A DNA stretch of 64,000 nucleotides from JBBQSN01 sp963825505 (GCA_963825505.1 CAWGTL010000023.1:1-64000), one strand, 5' to 3'; shown: positions 33,482 to 43,219, numbered from the stretch's first letter. The notes: a model not told the origin generated them from the letters alone. Made by a program: numbers and translations.

Positions 33482-34620
33482 CTCGACGGACCTCCCTGAT
33501 CACCCTGGGCATCGGCCTGGCTGCGGCCGGCGTCGGCGCGGTGGCCGGTGTCGCCGCCGAGCGCCTCGCGGTCGGCCGGCCGGTGCTGCGCCGGCTGCCG
33601 CAGGACGAGGACGAGGTCCCGCTGGGCTCGATCCGCGAGGTGCCGCTCGTCGTCACCAGCGACGACGGCACCCAGCTGCACGTCGAGGTCGACGAGCCGG
33701 AGGAACCGGACCCCTACGGCCTGACCGTGGTGGTGAGCCACGGCTACGCCCTGAGCCTGGACTCGTGGCACTACCAGCGGCTCGCCCTGCAGGGCCGCGT
33801 CCGCACCGTCTGGTGGGACCAGCGCGGCCACGGCCGCTCCCAGCGCGGGCCCGTGGGCTCCGCCACGATCGACCAGGTCGGCGCCGACCTCGCGGCCGTG
33901 ATCGAGGCGACGGCGCCCACCGGGCCGCTGGTGCTCGTCGGGCACTCGATGGGCGGCATGACGGTGATGTCGCTGGCTGCCCGCCACCCGGAGCTGTTCC
34001 GTGAGCGCGTCGTCGGCATCGGCCTGGTCTCCACCAGCTCCGGCGGCCTCGCCGACACCGACCTCGGCCTGCGCGGCTTCGGCACGGCGCTGCGCCGGCT
34101 GGCACCAGGGGCCCTGCGGGTGCTCGCGCGCCAGCCCGGGCTCGTGCAGCGCACCCGGCGGATCGGCAGCGACCTCGAGGAGGTCATCGTCAAGCGCTGG
34201 TCCTACGCGTCGCCGGTGAGCGAGGAGCTGCTCGACTTCACCGCGCGGATGATCGCCGCCACCCGGATCGAGGTCGTCTCCGACTTCCTGCCCGAGTTCG
34301 GCAACCACGACAAGCGCGAGGCGCTCGCGGCGCTGGTCGACCTCGAGAGCCTGGTCCTCACCGGCGACCACGACCTGATGATCCCGCAGGAGCACAGCGA
34401 GGTGATCGCCGCGGCGCTGCCACGCGCCGACTTCGCGGTGGTGCGCGACGCCGGCCACCTGGTGATGCTCGAGCACCCCGAGGTGGTCACGCCCCACGTC
34501 GTCGCGCTCCTGCACCGCGTCCGCGAGAAGCTCTCCACCGGAACGGCTGCCACGCCCCTGCGCGCACGGCAGCCCCGCAAGGTGCGGCGCCCCCGACGCA
34601 CCCGGGCGGCCCGCGGGTGA
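33478..34620 (+). CDS. alpha/beta hydrolase, membrane-anchored or exported
   Basis: A 380-residue hydrolase with an N-terminal hydrophobic segment (LITLGIGLAAAGVGAVAGVAA, about 6-26) that is either a signal peptide or an anchor. The fold has SHGYALSLDSWHYQ, WDQRGHGRSQR, the nucleophile elbow VGHSMGGMT (about Ser160), LTGDHDLMIP (acid) and DAGHLVMLEHP (histidine). The C-terminus is basic (RQPRKVRRPRRTRAARG). A gene of this type lies between alr and tsaE in many actinobacteria; its substrate is unknown, although lipid or ester cleavage in the envelope would suit the location. GTG 33478 overlaps the alr stop by 4 nt and its own stop overlaps the tsaE start. Confidence 0.87.
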   Translation: MTRRTSLITLGIGLAAAGVGAVAGVAAERLAVGRPVLRRLPQDEDEVPLGSIREVPLVVTSDDGTQLHVEVDEPEEPDPYGLTVVVSHGYALSLDSWHYQRLALQGRVRTVWWDQRGHGRSQRGPVGSATIDQVGADLAAVIEATAPTGPLVLVGHSMGGMTVMSLAARHPELFRERVVGIGLVSTSSGGLADTDLGLRGFGTALRRLAPGALRVLARQPGLVQRTRRIGSDLEEVIVKRWSYASPVSEELLDFTARMIAATRIEVVSDFLPEFGNHDKREALAALVDLESLVLTGDHDLMIPQEHSEVIAAALPRADFAVVRDAGHLVMLEHPEVVTPHVVALLHRVREKLSTGTAATPLRARQPRKVRRPRRTRAARG

Positions 34621-35150
34621 GCGCGACGGTCCGACTGGTCGCGCCCGACCCGCCAGCGGCCGCCGAGCTGGGCGAGCGCCTGGCGGGCCTGCTCCGGCCG
34701 GGCGACCTGGTGCTGCTGACCGGTCCGCTCGGCGCGGGCAAGACCACGCTCGCCGCGGGGATCGGCCGTGGCCTCGGCGTCCGCGGGCGGGTCACCTCGC
34801 CGACGTTCGTCATCGCCCGCGAGCACCCGTCGCTCGGTGACGGTCCCGCCCTCGTGCACGTCGACGCCTACCGGCTCGGCGGCGTCGACGAGGTGGAGGG
34901 CCTCGACCTCGAGTCGTCCCTCGACGAGGTGGTGACCCTGGTCGAGTGGGGCACCGGCCTGGTCGAGGACCTCGCGGGCGACCGGCTCGAGGTGGTGATC
35001 ACCCGGCCGGAGGGCGTCGCGGACGGCCGGGACGACCTCGACGGCGACGCGCCGCGCGAGATCGCCATCACGGGCTTCGGGAGCCGTTGGGACGCAGTGG
35101 ATCTCACCGTGCTCGCCGACGCGCCCGCCGACGTCGCGCCCACATCCTAG
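34617..35150 (+). CDS. tsaE: tRNA t6A biosynthesis ATPase TsaE
   Basis: A 177-residue P-loop ATPase needed, with TsaB and TsaD, for the N6-threonylcarbamoyladenosine (t6A37) modification of ANN-decoding tRNAs. It has LTGPLGAGKTTLAAGIGRGL, VTSPTFVIAREH, HVDAYRL and VEWGTGL, all typical. GTG 34617 overlaps the upstream hydrolase by GTGA. The stop TAG 35148-35150 forms the first three bases of the TAGGAT box that precedes tsaB, so the operon probably has an internal promoter here. Confidence 0.95.
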   Translation: MSATVRLVAPDPPAAAELGERLAGLLRPGDLVLLTGPLGAGKTTLAAGIGRGLGVRGRVTSPTFVIAREHPSLGDGPALVHVDAYRLGGVDEVEGLDLESSLDEVVTLVEWGTGLVEDLAGDRLEVVITRPEGVADGRDDLDGDAPREIAITGFGSRWDAVDLTVLADAPADVAPTS

Positions 35151-35153
35151 GAT
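35148..35153 (+). promoter_or_regulatory. -10 box of tsaB, overlapping the tsaE stop codon
   Basis: TAGGAT lies 6 nt before GTG 35160. Its first three bases are the tsaE stop codon. Confidence 0.55.
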
Positions 35154-35159
35154 CGCCCC

Positions 35160-35834
35160 GTGCTCCTGCTCGCGATCGACACCTCCGCCGCGGTCACGGC
35201 GGCGGTCCACGACGGCACCGCCGTGCTCGCTGCCGAGCTCGTCCACGACCCCCGGCACCACGCGGAGCTGCTGGTGCCGATGGTGGAGCGCGTGCTCGCC
35301 GCCGCAGGTGCCGAGCGGTCGCAGCTCACCGGCGTCGTCGCCGGACGCGGGCCCGGCCCGTTCACCGGCCTGCGGGTCGGGCTGGTGACCGCTCGCACGC
35401 TCGGTCTGGCGCTGGGTGTCCCCGTGCACGGGGTCGGCAGCCTCGACGCGCTCGCCCAGCAGGTGGTCGACGCCTCCCTGGCGTCCGAGGGCGAGACCTT
35501 CGCCGTGGCCACGGACGCTCGCCGCAAGGAGGTCTACTGGGCCCGGTACGAGCGGCGCGACGGCATCGCGGTCCCGCTCGACGGGCCGCGGGTCGACCGT
35601 CCGGCCGAGGTCCCGCTCGACGCCCTGCGGGTGCACGGCCGCGGCGCGCTGCTGCACGCCGACGTCCTCGGCGTGCCGCCCGACGGCCCGCTCGACCCCG
35701 AGGCCGGCGCGCTCGCCGGCGTCGCCGCGCGTCGGCTGGCCGCGGGCGACGACCTCGGCTCGACGGCGCCGCTGTACCTGCGCCGCCCGGACGCCGTGCC
35801 GTCCGGCGGCGCGAAGAGCGTGCTGCCGCGGTGA
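35160..35834 (+). CDS. tsaB: tRNA threonylcarbamoyladenosine biosynthesis protein TsaB
   Basis: A 224-residue ASKHA-fold protein, the non-catalytic partner of TsaD in the t6A complex. The N-terminus LLLAIDTSAAVTAAVHDGTA, HHAELLVPMVERVL, AGRGPGPFTGLRVGLVTART and TDARRKEVYWARY are standard TsaB features. GTG 35160 sits 9 nt after tsaE and directly behind a -10 box. The stop overlaps the rimI start by GTGA. Confidence 0.95.
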   Translation: MLLLAIDTSAAVTAAVHDGTAVLAAELVHDPRHHAELLVPMVERVLAAAGAERSQLTGVVAGRGPGPFTGLRVGLVTARTLGLALGVPVHGVGSLDALAQQVVDASLASEGETFAVATDARRKEVYWARYERRDGIAVPLDGPRVDRPAEVPLDALRVHGRGALLHADVLGVPPDGPLDPEAGALAGVAARRLAAGDDLGSTAPLYLRRPDAVPSGGAKSVLPR

Positions 35835-36304
35835 ACCTGCGGCCGATGCGCTGGTGGGACGTGCCGGCCGTGCACGCGCTGGAGCAGAGGCTGTTCGACC
35901 CCGACCAGTGGTCGCTGGAGGTGTTCTGGTCCGAGCTGGCCGCCGATCGGTGGTACGTCGTGGCCGAGGACGCCGGTGCCGTGGTCGGCTACGCGGGGCT
36001 GGCCGTCGGCGGCGGCGAGGCCGACGTGCAGACGGTGGCGGTGTCACCGGACGCGCAGGGCCGCGGCCTCGGCCGGGTGCTGCTCGACGCCCTCGTCGCC
36101 GAGGCCGCGCGCCAGGCAGCGAGCAGCGTGCTGCTGGAGGTGCGGGCCGACAACCCGGCCGCGATCCGGCTGTACGAGCGCACCGGCTTCGAGCGGATCG
36201 CCCTGCGCCGCAGGTACTACCAGCCGGGGGACATCGACGCGCACGTGATGCGGCTGCGGCCCGTTCCCGCGGTGCCGGACGATCCTCGTAGGGTGCTGGG
36301 GTGA
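35831..36304 (+). CDS. rimI: ribosomal protein bS18-alanine N-acetyltransferase
   Basis: A 157-residue GNAT enzyme of the RimI group, which acetylates the N-terminal alanine of ribosomal protein S18. It shows LRPMRWWDVPAVHALEQRLF, WSLEVFWSELA, VQTVAVSPDAQGRGLGRVLL (acetyl-CoA loop) and LEVRADNPAAIRLYERTGFE. In actinobacteria rimI lies between tsaB and tsaD as here. GTG 35831 overlaps the tsaB stop by 4 nt, and its stop overlaps the tsaD start. Confidence 0.93.
   Translation: MNLRPMRWWDVPAVHALEQRLFDPDQWSLEVFWSELAADRWYVVAEDAGAVVGYAGLAVGGGEADVQTVAVSPDAQGRGLGRVLLDALVAEAARQAASSVLLEVRADNPAAIRLYERTGFERIALRRRYYQPGDIDAHVMRLRPVPAVPDDPRRVLG
36289..36294 (+). promoter_or_regulatory. -10 box of tsaD
   Basis: TAGGGT, inside the last codons of rimI, lies 6 nt before GTG 36301. 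Confidence 0.5.
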
Positions 36305-37348
36305 GCGACGGCCCCCTGGTGCTCGGCATCGAGACCTCCTGCGACGAGACCGGCGTCGGTCTCGTCCGCGGCGGCGACGCTGCTGGTCGACACCGTCGCG
36401 AGCAGCGTCGAGGAGCACGCGCGGTTCGGCGGCGTCGTGCCCGAGGTCGCCAGCCGGGCCCACCTGGAGGCGATGGTCCCGACGATCGAGCGGGCCTGCC
36501 GCGAGGCCGGCGTGCGGCTGGCCGACGTCGACGCCGTGGCGGTGACCAGCGGCCCGGGCCTGGCCGGGGCGCTGCTGGTGGGCGTGGCCGCCGCCAAGGC
36601 GCTGGCCTACGGGCTCGGCCGTCCCCTGTACGGCGTCAACCACCTGGCGGCGCACGTGGCGGTCGACACCCTCGAGCACGGTCCGCTGCCGGAGCCGTCG
36701 ATGGCGCTGCTGGTCTCCGGCGGCCACTCCTCGCTGCTGCTGGTCCCGGACGTCACCCACGACGTCCGCCCGCTCGGCTCCACCATCGACGACGCGGCGG
36801 GCGAGGCGTTCGACAAGGTCGCGCGGCTGCTCGGCCTGCCGTTCCCCGGCGGCCCGCACGTCGACCGCGTGGCCCGCGACGGCGCCGCCGACGCCATCGC
36901 CTTCCCGCGCGGGTTGTCCTCGCCGCGCGACCTGGAGCGGCACCGCTACGACGTGTCGTTCTCCGGGTTGAAGACGGCGGTGGCGCGCTGGGTGGAGCAG
37001 CGGCGGGCGGACGGCCAGGACGTCCCCGTCGCCGACGTCGCGGCCTCGTTCCAGGAGGCGGTGGTCGACGTCCTGACCCGCAAGGCGGTGCTGGCCTGCC
37101 GCGAGAACGACGTCGGCACGCTCCTGGTCGGCGGCGGCGTCGCCGCCAACTCGCGCCTGCGGGCGATGGCCGAGGAACGCTGCGCCGCAGCGGGTATCAC
37201 CCTGCGCATCCCGCGCCCGGGCCTGTGCACCGACAACGGCGCGATGGTGGCGGCGCTGGGGGCGCTGATGGTTGCCGGTGGTCGCGAGCCGTCCGCGCTC
37301 GACCTCCCCGCCGACTCCTCGATGCCGGTGGAGCTGGTGCAGGCGTGA
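36301..37348 (+). pseudogene. tsaD: tRNA N6-adenosine threonylcarbamoyltransferase TsaD, frameshifted
   Basis: TsaD is the catalytic subunit of t6A synthesis and is essential in most bacteria. The first 24 codons (LVLGIETSCDETGVGLVRGG) are in one frame; from about 36374 the protein continues one frame later with ATLLVDTVASSVEEHARFGG and then uninterrupted to the end, including the metal-binding NHLAAHVAVD and LLVSGGHSSLLLV, and CTDNGAMVAALG. One extra base in the GGCGG run at 36370-36374 explains it; without it the protein would be 348 residues, normal for TsaD. The rest shows no decay, so a sequencing or assembly error is more likely than a true loss. Without correction, translation could restart only at downstream codons and would lack the conserved N-terminus. 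Confidence 0.9.
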
Positions 37349-37364
37349 GGGCCCGTCCTGCCGC

Positions 37365-37420
37365 CGAGTGTGATCGCCGTGCGCGACACGCCGGCGGGTC
37401 GCGCGTGCGGATCACACTCG
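37365..37420. repeat. long nested inverted repeat between tsaD and the GH3 gene
   Basis: CGAGTGTGATC (37365-37375) and GATCACACTCG (37410-37420) are a perfect 11-bp inverted repeat. Inside it GCGCGAC (37381-37387) and GTCGCGC (37398-37404) form a second perfect 7-bp arm with a 10-nt loop. The 5-nt stretches between them can partly pair, so the whole may fold as one stem of about 23 bp. It could end the t6A operon or act on the GH3 gene, whose likely GTG start (37405) lies in it. Confidence 0.7.
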
Positions 37421-39061
37421 CGGTCGTAGGGGTGGCGACGGCGGCACTGGTGGCGTGCTCGCAGCCGCCGGCCGCTCCTCCCACCTCGTCGTCGGGGGGC
37501 ACCACCACCGCCTCGCCGACACCGACACCGACCCCGACGCCCGAGCCGCTGGCCTGGGGACCCACCGAGGACGAGCTCGCGCAGGCCCGCGAGACCGTGG
37601 CGGGGTGGACGCCGGAGCAGCTGGCCGGGGGTGTGCTCGTCCCGCGCTACGACGGCACCGACCCGACGACGCCCGCGACCCTGGTCCGCGAGCTGCACCT
37701 GGCCGGCGTGATCGTGATGGGCGACAACGTGGTCGACGCCGAGCAGGTCACCGCCACCGCGGCCGCCGTGCAGCAGGCGGCGGCCGACGACGGCCGCACC
37801 TGGCCCGCCGTCGTGACCGTCGACCAGGAGGGCGGGGTGGTGGCGCGGCTGAAGAGCCCCGTGGCCACCGACTTCCCGACCTTCATGTCGGCCGGCGCAG
37901 CGATCGCCGGGGGGACCGCCCGTGGTGACGAGGCCGCCGCGGCAGCGGTCGTCACCGAGGCCGCGTCGGCCACGGGGCTGCAGCTGCGCGGCCTCGGGTT
38001 CACCTGGGTGTTCGCCCCCGACGCCGACGTCACGATCGGTCCCCAGGACCCCACGATCGGCTCGCGCTCGCCCTCGGACGACCCCGAGCTGGTCGCGGCC
38101 GCGGTCACCGCGGCGGTGCAGGGGTACCGCGCGTCCGGCGTCGTCGCGGTGGCCAAGCACTACCCGGGCCACGGGTCGGTGCCTGCCGACAGCCACGAGA
38201 CCCTGCCCGTGCAGCCCGCCACCCTCGAGGAGCTGAGGGCGCGCGACCTGGTGCCGTTCGTCGCGGCGGCGCAGGCCGGCGTCCCCGGCGTGATGATGAG
38301 CCACATCGCCACCGACGCCTTCGACCCCGGGTACCCGGCGTCGATGTCCCCGAAGGCCTACGCCTCGCTGCGTACCGACGCCGGCTTCGACGGCCTCGCG
38401 GTCACCGACGCCCAGGACATGGCGGCGATCACCGACGCCCACGGCAGTGGTGGCGCCGCCGTGCGGGCGCTCGCCGCCGGCGCCGACGTCCTGCTGATGC
38501 CGCTCGACCTGCGCGAGGCGCACGGCGCGGTCGTCACGGCCCTCGGCGAGGGCGCGGCTGTCTCGCGAGCGGGTCGAGGACGCCGCGGCGAAGGTGGTGG
38601 CGGTGCAGACCTGGCAGGCGCGGACCGGCGCGGAGGTCGCGGTCCCGGACGACGTCGCCGACGTCGCCGACACCGCCGCGCGGCAGCTGTCGGCCGCCGC
38701 GGTCACCGTCGTCGACGGCTCCTGCGAGGGCGGCTGGGCCACGGACGGCTTCACGGTCGCCGGCGGCACCGACACCGACCAGCAGCGGCTGCGGGACGCC
38801 GCCGAGCGCGCGGGCGTGCCGACGGGCTCGGGCCCGACGGTCCGGCTGCTGGGTGGCTCGTCGGGCGGCAGCGGCGACGTCGTGGTCTCGCTCGACGTCC
38901 CGTACGTGCTGGAGGGCTCGCGGGGGAGCACGGCCACGCTCGCCCTGTTCGGCCGCACCGACGCCGCGTTCGACGCGCTGGTGGCGGTGCTCACCGGCGC
39001 GACCACGCCTCAGGGAGCGCTGCCGGTCTCCATCGGCCGGACCACCAGCACCGACTGCTGA
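37405..39061 (+). pseudogene. glycoside hydrolase family 3 lipoprotein, frameshifted
   Basis: A GH3 protein like NagZ-type beta-N-acetylhexosaminidases. The N-terminus ITLAVVGVATAALVACSQ is a lipoprotein signal with lipobox LVAC, followed by a Thr/Pro linker. Catalytic-domain motifs are TVDQEGGVVARL, AKHYPGHGSVPADSHETLP and the nucleophile Asp in GLAVTDAQDM. At 38554 one extra base breaks the frame: GALGEG should continue RLSRERVEDAAAKVVAVQTW, which is found one frame later and runs through to the stop at 39061. Corrected length is about 551 residues. GTG 37405 is used as start; GTG 37345, overlapping the tsaD stop, is an alternative. The 3' end overlaps the convergent methyltransferase by 52 bp (39010-39061). 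The shift may be an assembly error. Confidence 0.82.
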
Positions 39062-40239
39062 CCGGCCACCCGGGTCAGCACCACCGTGGCCTCCTGGCTG
39101 CCGGACAGCCGCAGCTGCCGGCGCAGCTGGGCCGGCTCGACCGCCGTCCCGCGCTTCTTGATCGTCAGCACGCCGACGTCGCGGTCGCGCAGGTACGTGC
39201 GCAACCGCTTGAGCCCGAACGGCAGCACGTCGAGCACCTGGTAGGTGCGCGCCAGCGGACCGGTGACGGGGGAGTCGGAGGTGACGTAGGCGATGGTGCG
39301 GTCGACCAGCCGGCCCTGCACGGCCTGCGCGACCAGCCCGACCAGGCCGGCCCGGATCACCGCGCCGTCGGGCTCGTGCAGGTAGGCGCCCACCGCGCCG
39401 ACCTCGGGCACGGCCTCGGCGCCGGTGCCGTCGACGACGATCGCGGACGTGCCGCCCCGGGTGGTCATCACCACCGCCGAGCGGCGCACGTGCTGGCGGG
39501 CGACCAGGCCGAACCACAGCCCGGCCTCCACGACGTCGCCGTCGACCGAGACCCACTGCGCCTCGGCGTCGTCGGGGACCAGGTCGTGCCGGATCCCCGG
39601 CGCCACCTTGACCCCGACGGCCGGCAGCCGGTGGGCCAGGTCGAGCACGAACGACAGCGGGGGGCTCGCGTGCCGGGGGTCGAGCACCCGCGTGCCGGTG
39701 GCGGTGCGGCGGGCGGGGTCGAGGAAGGCGCCGCCGATCCCGGTGAGGTCGGTGGAGGTGGCGTCCTCGTGCCGCACCCGGGTGCCCTCGAAGTGGCGCA
39801 GGTTCACCGTGGCCACGGCGGCGGTCGCCTCGTCGCGCTCGACGGCGACCACCTCGCGGTCGAGCCCGGCCAGGGCCATCGCGTCGCCGCCGATGCCGCA
39901 GCCGAGGTCGGCCACGCGCTCCACGCCCGCCGCGGCGAACCGCTGCGCGTGCCGGGCGGCGACCTCCAGCCGGGTGGCCTGCTCCAGGCCGTCGGCGGTG
40001 AACAGCATCCGGGACGCGAACGGGCCGAACTTGCCCCGGGCGCGCTCGCGCAGCCGCGACTGGGTGAGCGCCGCCGCCACCAGCCCGGGGTCGACCCCGC
40101 CGGCCCGCAGCCGCTCGCTGAGCGCCGGCACCGCGGCCTCGTCGTAGGGCGGCAGCGCGTCGAGCAGCCGCCACCCCTCCGGCGTCATCAGCGCGGCCAG
40201 CCCCAGCGCGTCGGCGCCCTTCCCGGAGTCGTGGTCCAC
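39010..40239 (-). CDS. THUMP-like domain class I SAM-dependent methyltransferase
   Basis: A 409-residue protein (413 with an in-frame TTG start at 40251). The Rossmann domain has VERVADLGCGIGGDAMALAG (SAM motif I), VVAVERDE and AFLDPARRTATGTRVL. The C-terminal part (LRTYLRDRDVGVLTIKKRGT, VEPAQLRRQLRLSG) is the THUMP-like domain of an uncharacterised actinobacterial and cyanobacterial family, probably RNA-directed. GTG 40239 is taken as start because it precedes DHDSGKGADALGL. It is convergent with the GH3 gene, overlapping its end by 52 bp, and divergent from groES, with the CIRCE boxes in the space between. Confidence 0.85.
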   Translation of the reverse strand: MDHDSGKGADALGLAALMTPEGWRLLDALPPYDEAAVPALSERLRAGGVDPGLVAAALTQSRLRERARGKFGPFASRMLFTADGLEQATRLEVAARHAQRFAAAGVERVADLGCGIGGDAMALAGLDREVVAVERDEATAAVATVNLRHFEGTRVRHEDATSTDLTGIGGAFLDPARRTATGTRVLDPRHASPPLSFVLDLAHRLPAVGVKVAPGIRHDLVPDDAEAQWVSVDGDVVEAGLWFGLVARQHVRRSAVVMTTRGGTSAIVVDGTGAEAVPEVGAVGAYLHEPDGAVIRAGLVGLVAQAVQGRLVDRTIAYVTSDSPVTGPLARTYQVLDVLPFGLKRLRTYLRDRDVGVLTIKKRGTAVEPAQLRRQLRLSGSQEATVVLTRVAGQQSVLVVRPMETGSAP

Positions 40240-40267
40240 CCGCCGATCCAACCAGCCCGGGGGGCGG

Positions 40268-40294
40268 CTGGCACTCGCGTCGACCGAGTGCTAG
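40268..40294 (+). promoter_or_regulatory. CIRCE operator 1 (HrcA site)
   Basis: CTGGCACTC (40268-40276), 9-nt spacer, GAGTGCTAG (40286-40294): the CIRCE layout bound by the heat-shock repressor HrcA. Arms differ from the consensus only at the outer bases. hrcA itself is not in this window. Confidence 0.9.
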
Positions 40295-40301
40295 TTTCGT
40301 C

Positions 40302-40328
40302 CTGGCACTCTCCCCAGGAGGGTGCCAG
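40302..40328 (+). promoter_or_regulatory. CIRCE operator 2 (HrcA site)
   Basis: CTGGCACTC (40302-40310), 9-nt spacer, GGGTGCCAG (40320-40328), starting 7 nt after operator 1, with one mismatch between the arms. A possible -10 box TAGTTT (40292-40297) lies across the end of operator 1, so HrcA bound at either site would cover the promoter. Confidence 0.8.
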
Positions 40329-40432
40329 CGCCCGAGGCGACCGGCACCCGCGACGACGGCCGCCACCGGGCACCACCGTCCTGACTCACCTGCGGGTGAG
40401 CACCCTGCGATCTGCGAAGGGGAGGTCCGCCC

Positions 40433-40729
40433 GTGTCGGTCTCCATCAAGCCGCTCGAGGACCGGATCGTCGTCAAGGCCGTCGAGGCCGAGCAGACGAC
40501 CGCGTCCGGTCTGGTCATCCCGGACACCGCGAAGGAGAAGCCCCAGGAGGGCGAGGTCCTCGCGGTCGGCCCGGGCCGCATCGACGACAACGGCAACCGC
40601 GTGCCGCTCGACGTCGCCGTCGGCGACAAGGTCATCTACAGCAAGTACGGCGGTACCGAGGTCAAGTACGGCGGCGAGGAGCTGCTGATCCTGTCGGCCC
40701 GCGACGTCCTGGCGATCGTCCAGGCCTGA
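40433..40729 (+). CDS. groES: co-chaperonin GroES
   Basis: A 98-residue heptameric lid of the GroEL chamber. IKPLEDRIVVKAVEAEQTT at the start, the mobile loop TASGLVIPDTAKEKPQEG, VGPGRIDDNG and VIYSKYGGTEVKYGGEELLIL are all standard. GTG 40433 has GGGGAGG upstream. Controlled by two CIRCE boxes and cotranscribed with groEL 147 nt downstream; that gap holds an 8-bp inverted repeat (CGCCCCGG 40762-40769 with CCGGGGCG 40796-40803). Confidence 0.97.
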   Translation: MSVSIKPLEDRIVVKAVEAEQTTASGLVIPDTAKEKPQEGEVLAVGPGRIDDNGNRVPLDVAVGDKVIYSKYGGTEVKYGGEELLILSARDVLAIVQA

Positions 40730-40876
40730 CCGGCCGCAGCACGACCCCGCACCACCTGACGCGCCCCGGACGTCCTGCCGCCAGACGGCCGGGCACCGGG
40801 GCGTCGTCGCACCAGCACCCGCACGAACCCCTGCACCCCCCGCACCACCACTGACATCGAGAGGCAACGAACCCAC

Positions 40877-42493
<1,617 letters not shown>

Positions 42494-42513
42494 GGTCCGA
42501 TCCAGCTCGCGAC

Positions 42514-42547
42514 GAAGGGCCGGTCTCCCACGGGGGACCGGCCCTTC
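42514..42547. terminator. bidirectional terminator between groEL and whiB
   Basis: GAAGGGCCGGTC (42514-42525) pairs with GACCGGCCCTTC (42536-42547); three more pairs extend it to a 15-bp stem with a 4-nt loop. It lies between the convergent groEL and whiB genes and can serve both. Confidence 0.85.
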
Positions 42548-42548
42548 T

Positions 42549-42588
42549 GCGTCTGTGCTGTGCGTCTGTGCTGTCCGTCTGGTGCTGC
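42549..42588 (+). repeat. 13-bp tandem repeat
   Basis: GCGTCTGTGCTGT occurs twice in tandem (42549-42561, 42562-42574), followed by a degenerate third copy. It is noncoding, between the terminator and whiB. No function is evident. Confidence 0.7.
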
Positions 42589-42651
42589 GTCGTGCCCCGG
42601 CGATGGCCGGACCGGGTCCGGACGCGGCGACGGCTGGGTCGGACCGCTCGG

Positions 42652-42954
42652 TCAGACCGCCTGCGGGAGCTCCGGCACCGGCCGACCGGCCAGGACCGCC
42701 TCGCGGTCGTCCTCGGTGAGCCCGCCCCACACGCCGTACGGCTCGCGCACCCGCAGGGCGTGCTCGCGGCACTGGCGGATCACCGGGCAGGTGGCGCACA
42801 CGGCCTGGGCAGCGGCGTCGCGGTTGCGGCGGCGTGGTCCGCGCTCGCCCTCGGGGTGGAAGAACTGCTCGTCACCGACGGTGCGGCAGGCGCCCTGGTA
42901 CTGCCACTCCCACAGGTCGGCCACCGGTCCGGGCAGTCGTGAGATCTCAGCCAT
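42652..42954 (-). CDS. whiB: WhiB family iron-sulfur transcriptional regulator (WhiB3-like position)
   Basis: A 100-residue Wbl protein. The four cluster-binding cysteines are Cys23, Cys53, Cys56 and Cys62 (C-x29-C-x2-C-x5-C), which hold a redox- and NO-sensitive [4Fe-4S] cluster; the GVWGGLTEDDRE loop contacts the sigma factor region 4, and the basic residues RRRNRD lie in the middle. Beside groEL1 and near sigD it sits where WhiB3 (Rv3416) is in M. tuberculosis. ATG 42954 is preferred over the adjacent GTG 42957; AGAAGAGAG precedes it. It diverges from the MerR gene over about 265 bp that holds repeated operator-like sequences. Confidence 0.95.
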   Translation of the reverse strand: MAEISRLPGPVADLWEWQYQGACRTVGDEQFFHPEGERGPRRRNRDAAAQAVCATCPVIRQCREHALRVREPYGVWGGLTEDDREAVLAGRPVPELPQAV

Positions 42955-43067
42955 CACACTCTCTTCTCGTCAGATGCGGTCGGCGCCTTCGCCACGTCCC
43001 CTCGAGGAGGGCGCCGGAGCCCGTTCGACGCGGAACGGACATGTGGAACCTACAACCGTTTCAGAGG

Positions 43068-43130
43068 TTGTTCAAGCCTGGTTCGCAAACTTGTTCAGCA
43101 CGTGCCTGAACGTGCGTCAGAAGTTGTTCA
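43068..43130. promoter_or_regulatory. cluster of TTGTTCA repeats and a palindrome between whiB and the MerR gene
   Basis: TTGTTCA occurs at 43068-43074, 43091-43097 and 43124-43130, the last two followed by GCAC. The middle copy is part of a near-palindrome: GTTCAG (43093-43098), CACGTGC, CTGAAC (43106-43111). This is the only AT-richer patch nearby and lies between divergent regulators, so it is likely an operator for the MerR protein, WhiB or BldM. Which one binds cannot be told. Confidence 0.55.
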
Positions 43131-43219
43131 GCACCGCGCCACGGTGCGCCACGCCGTGGCGGCGCCCGAATGGCGCGCGGCAGGCTGGGGAAGCACACTG
43201 GCGCGGTGAGGAGGGGCTC

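Noticed and set aside
36301..40854. One continuous 1,517-codon frame that spans tsaD, the GH3 gene and antisense sequence
   Set aside because: Only two segments are real (first 24 codons of tsaD and codons for the GH3 N-terminal part); the rest is out-of-frame or antisense.
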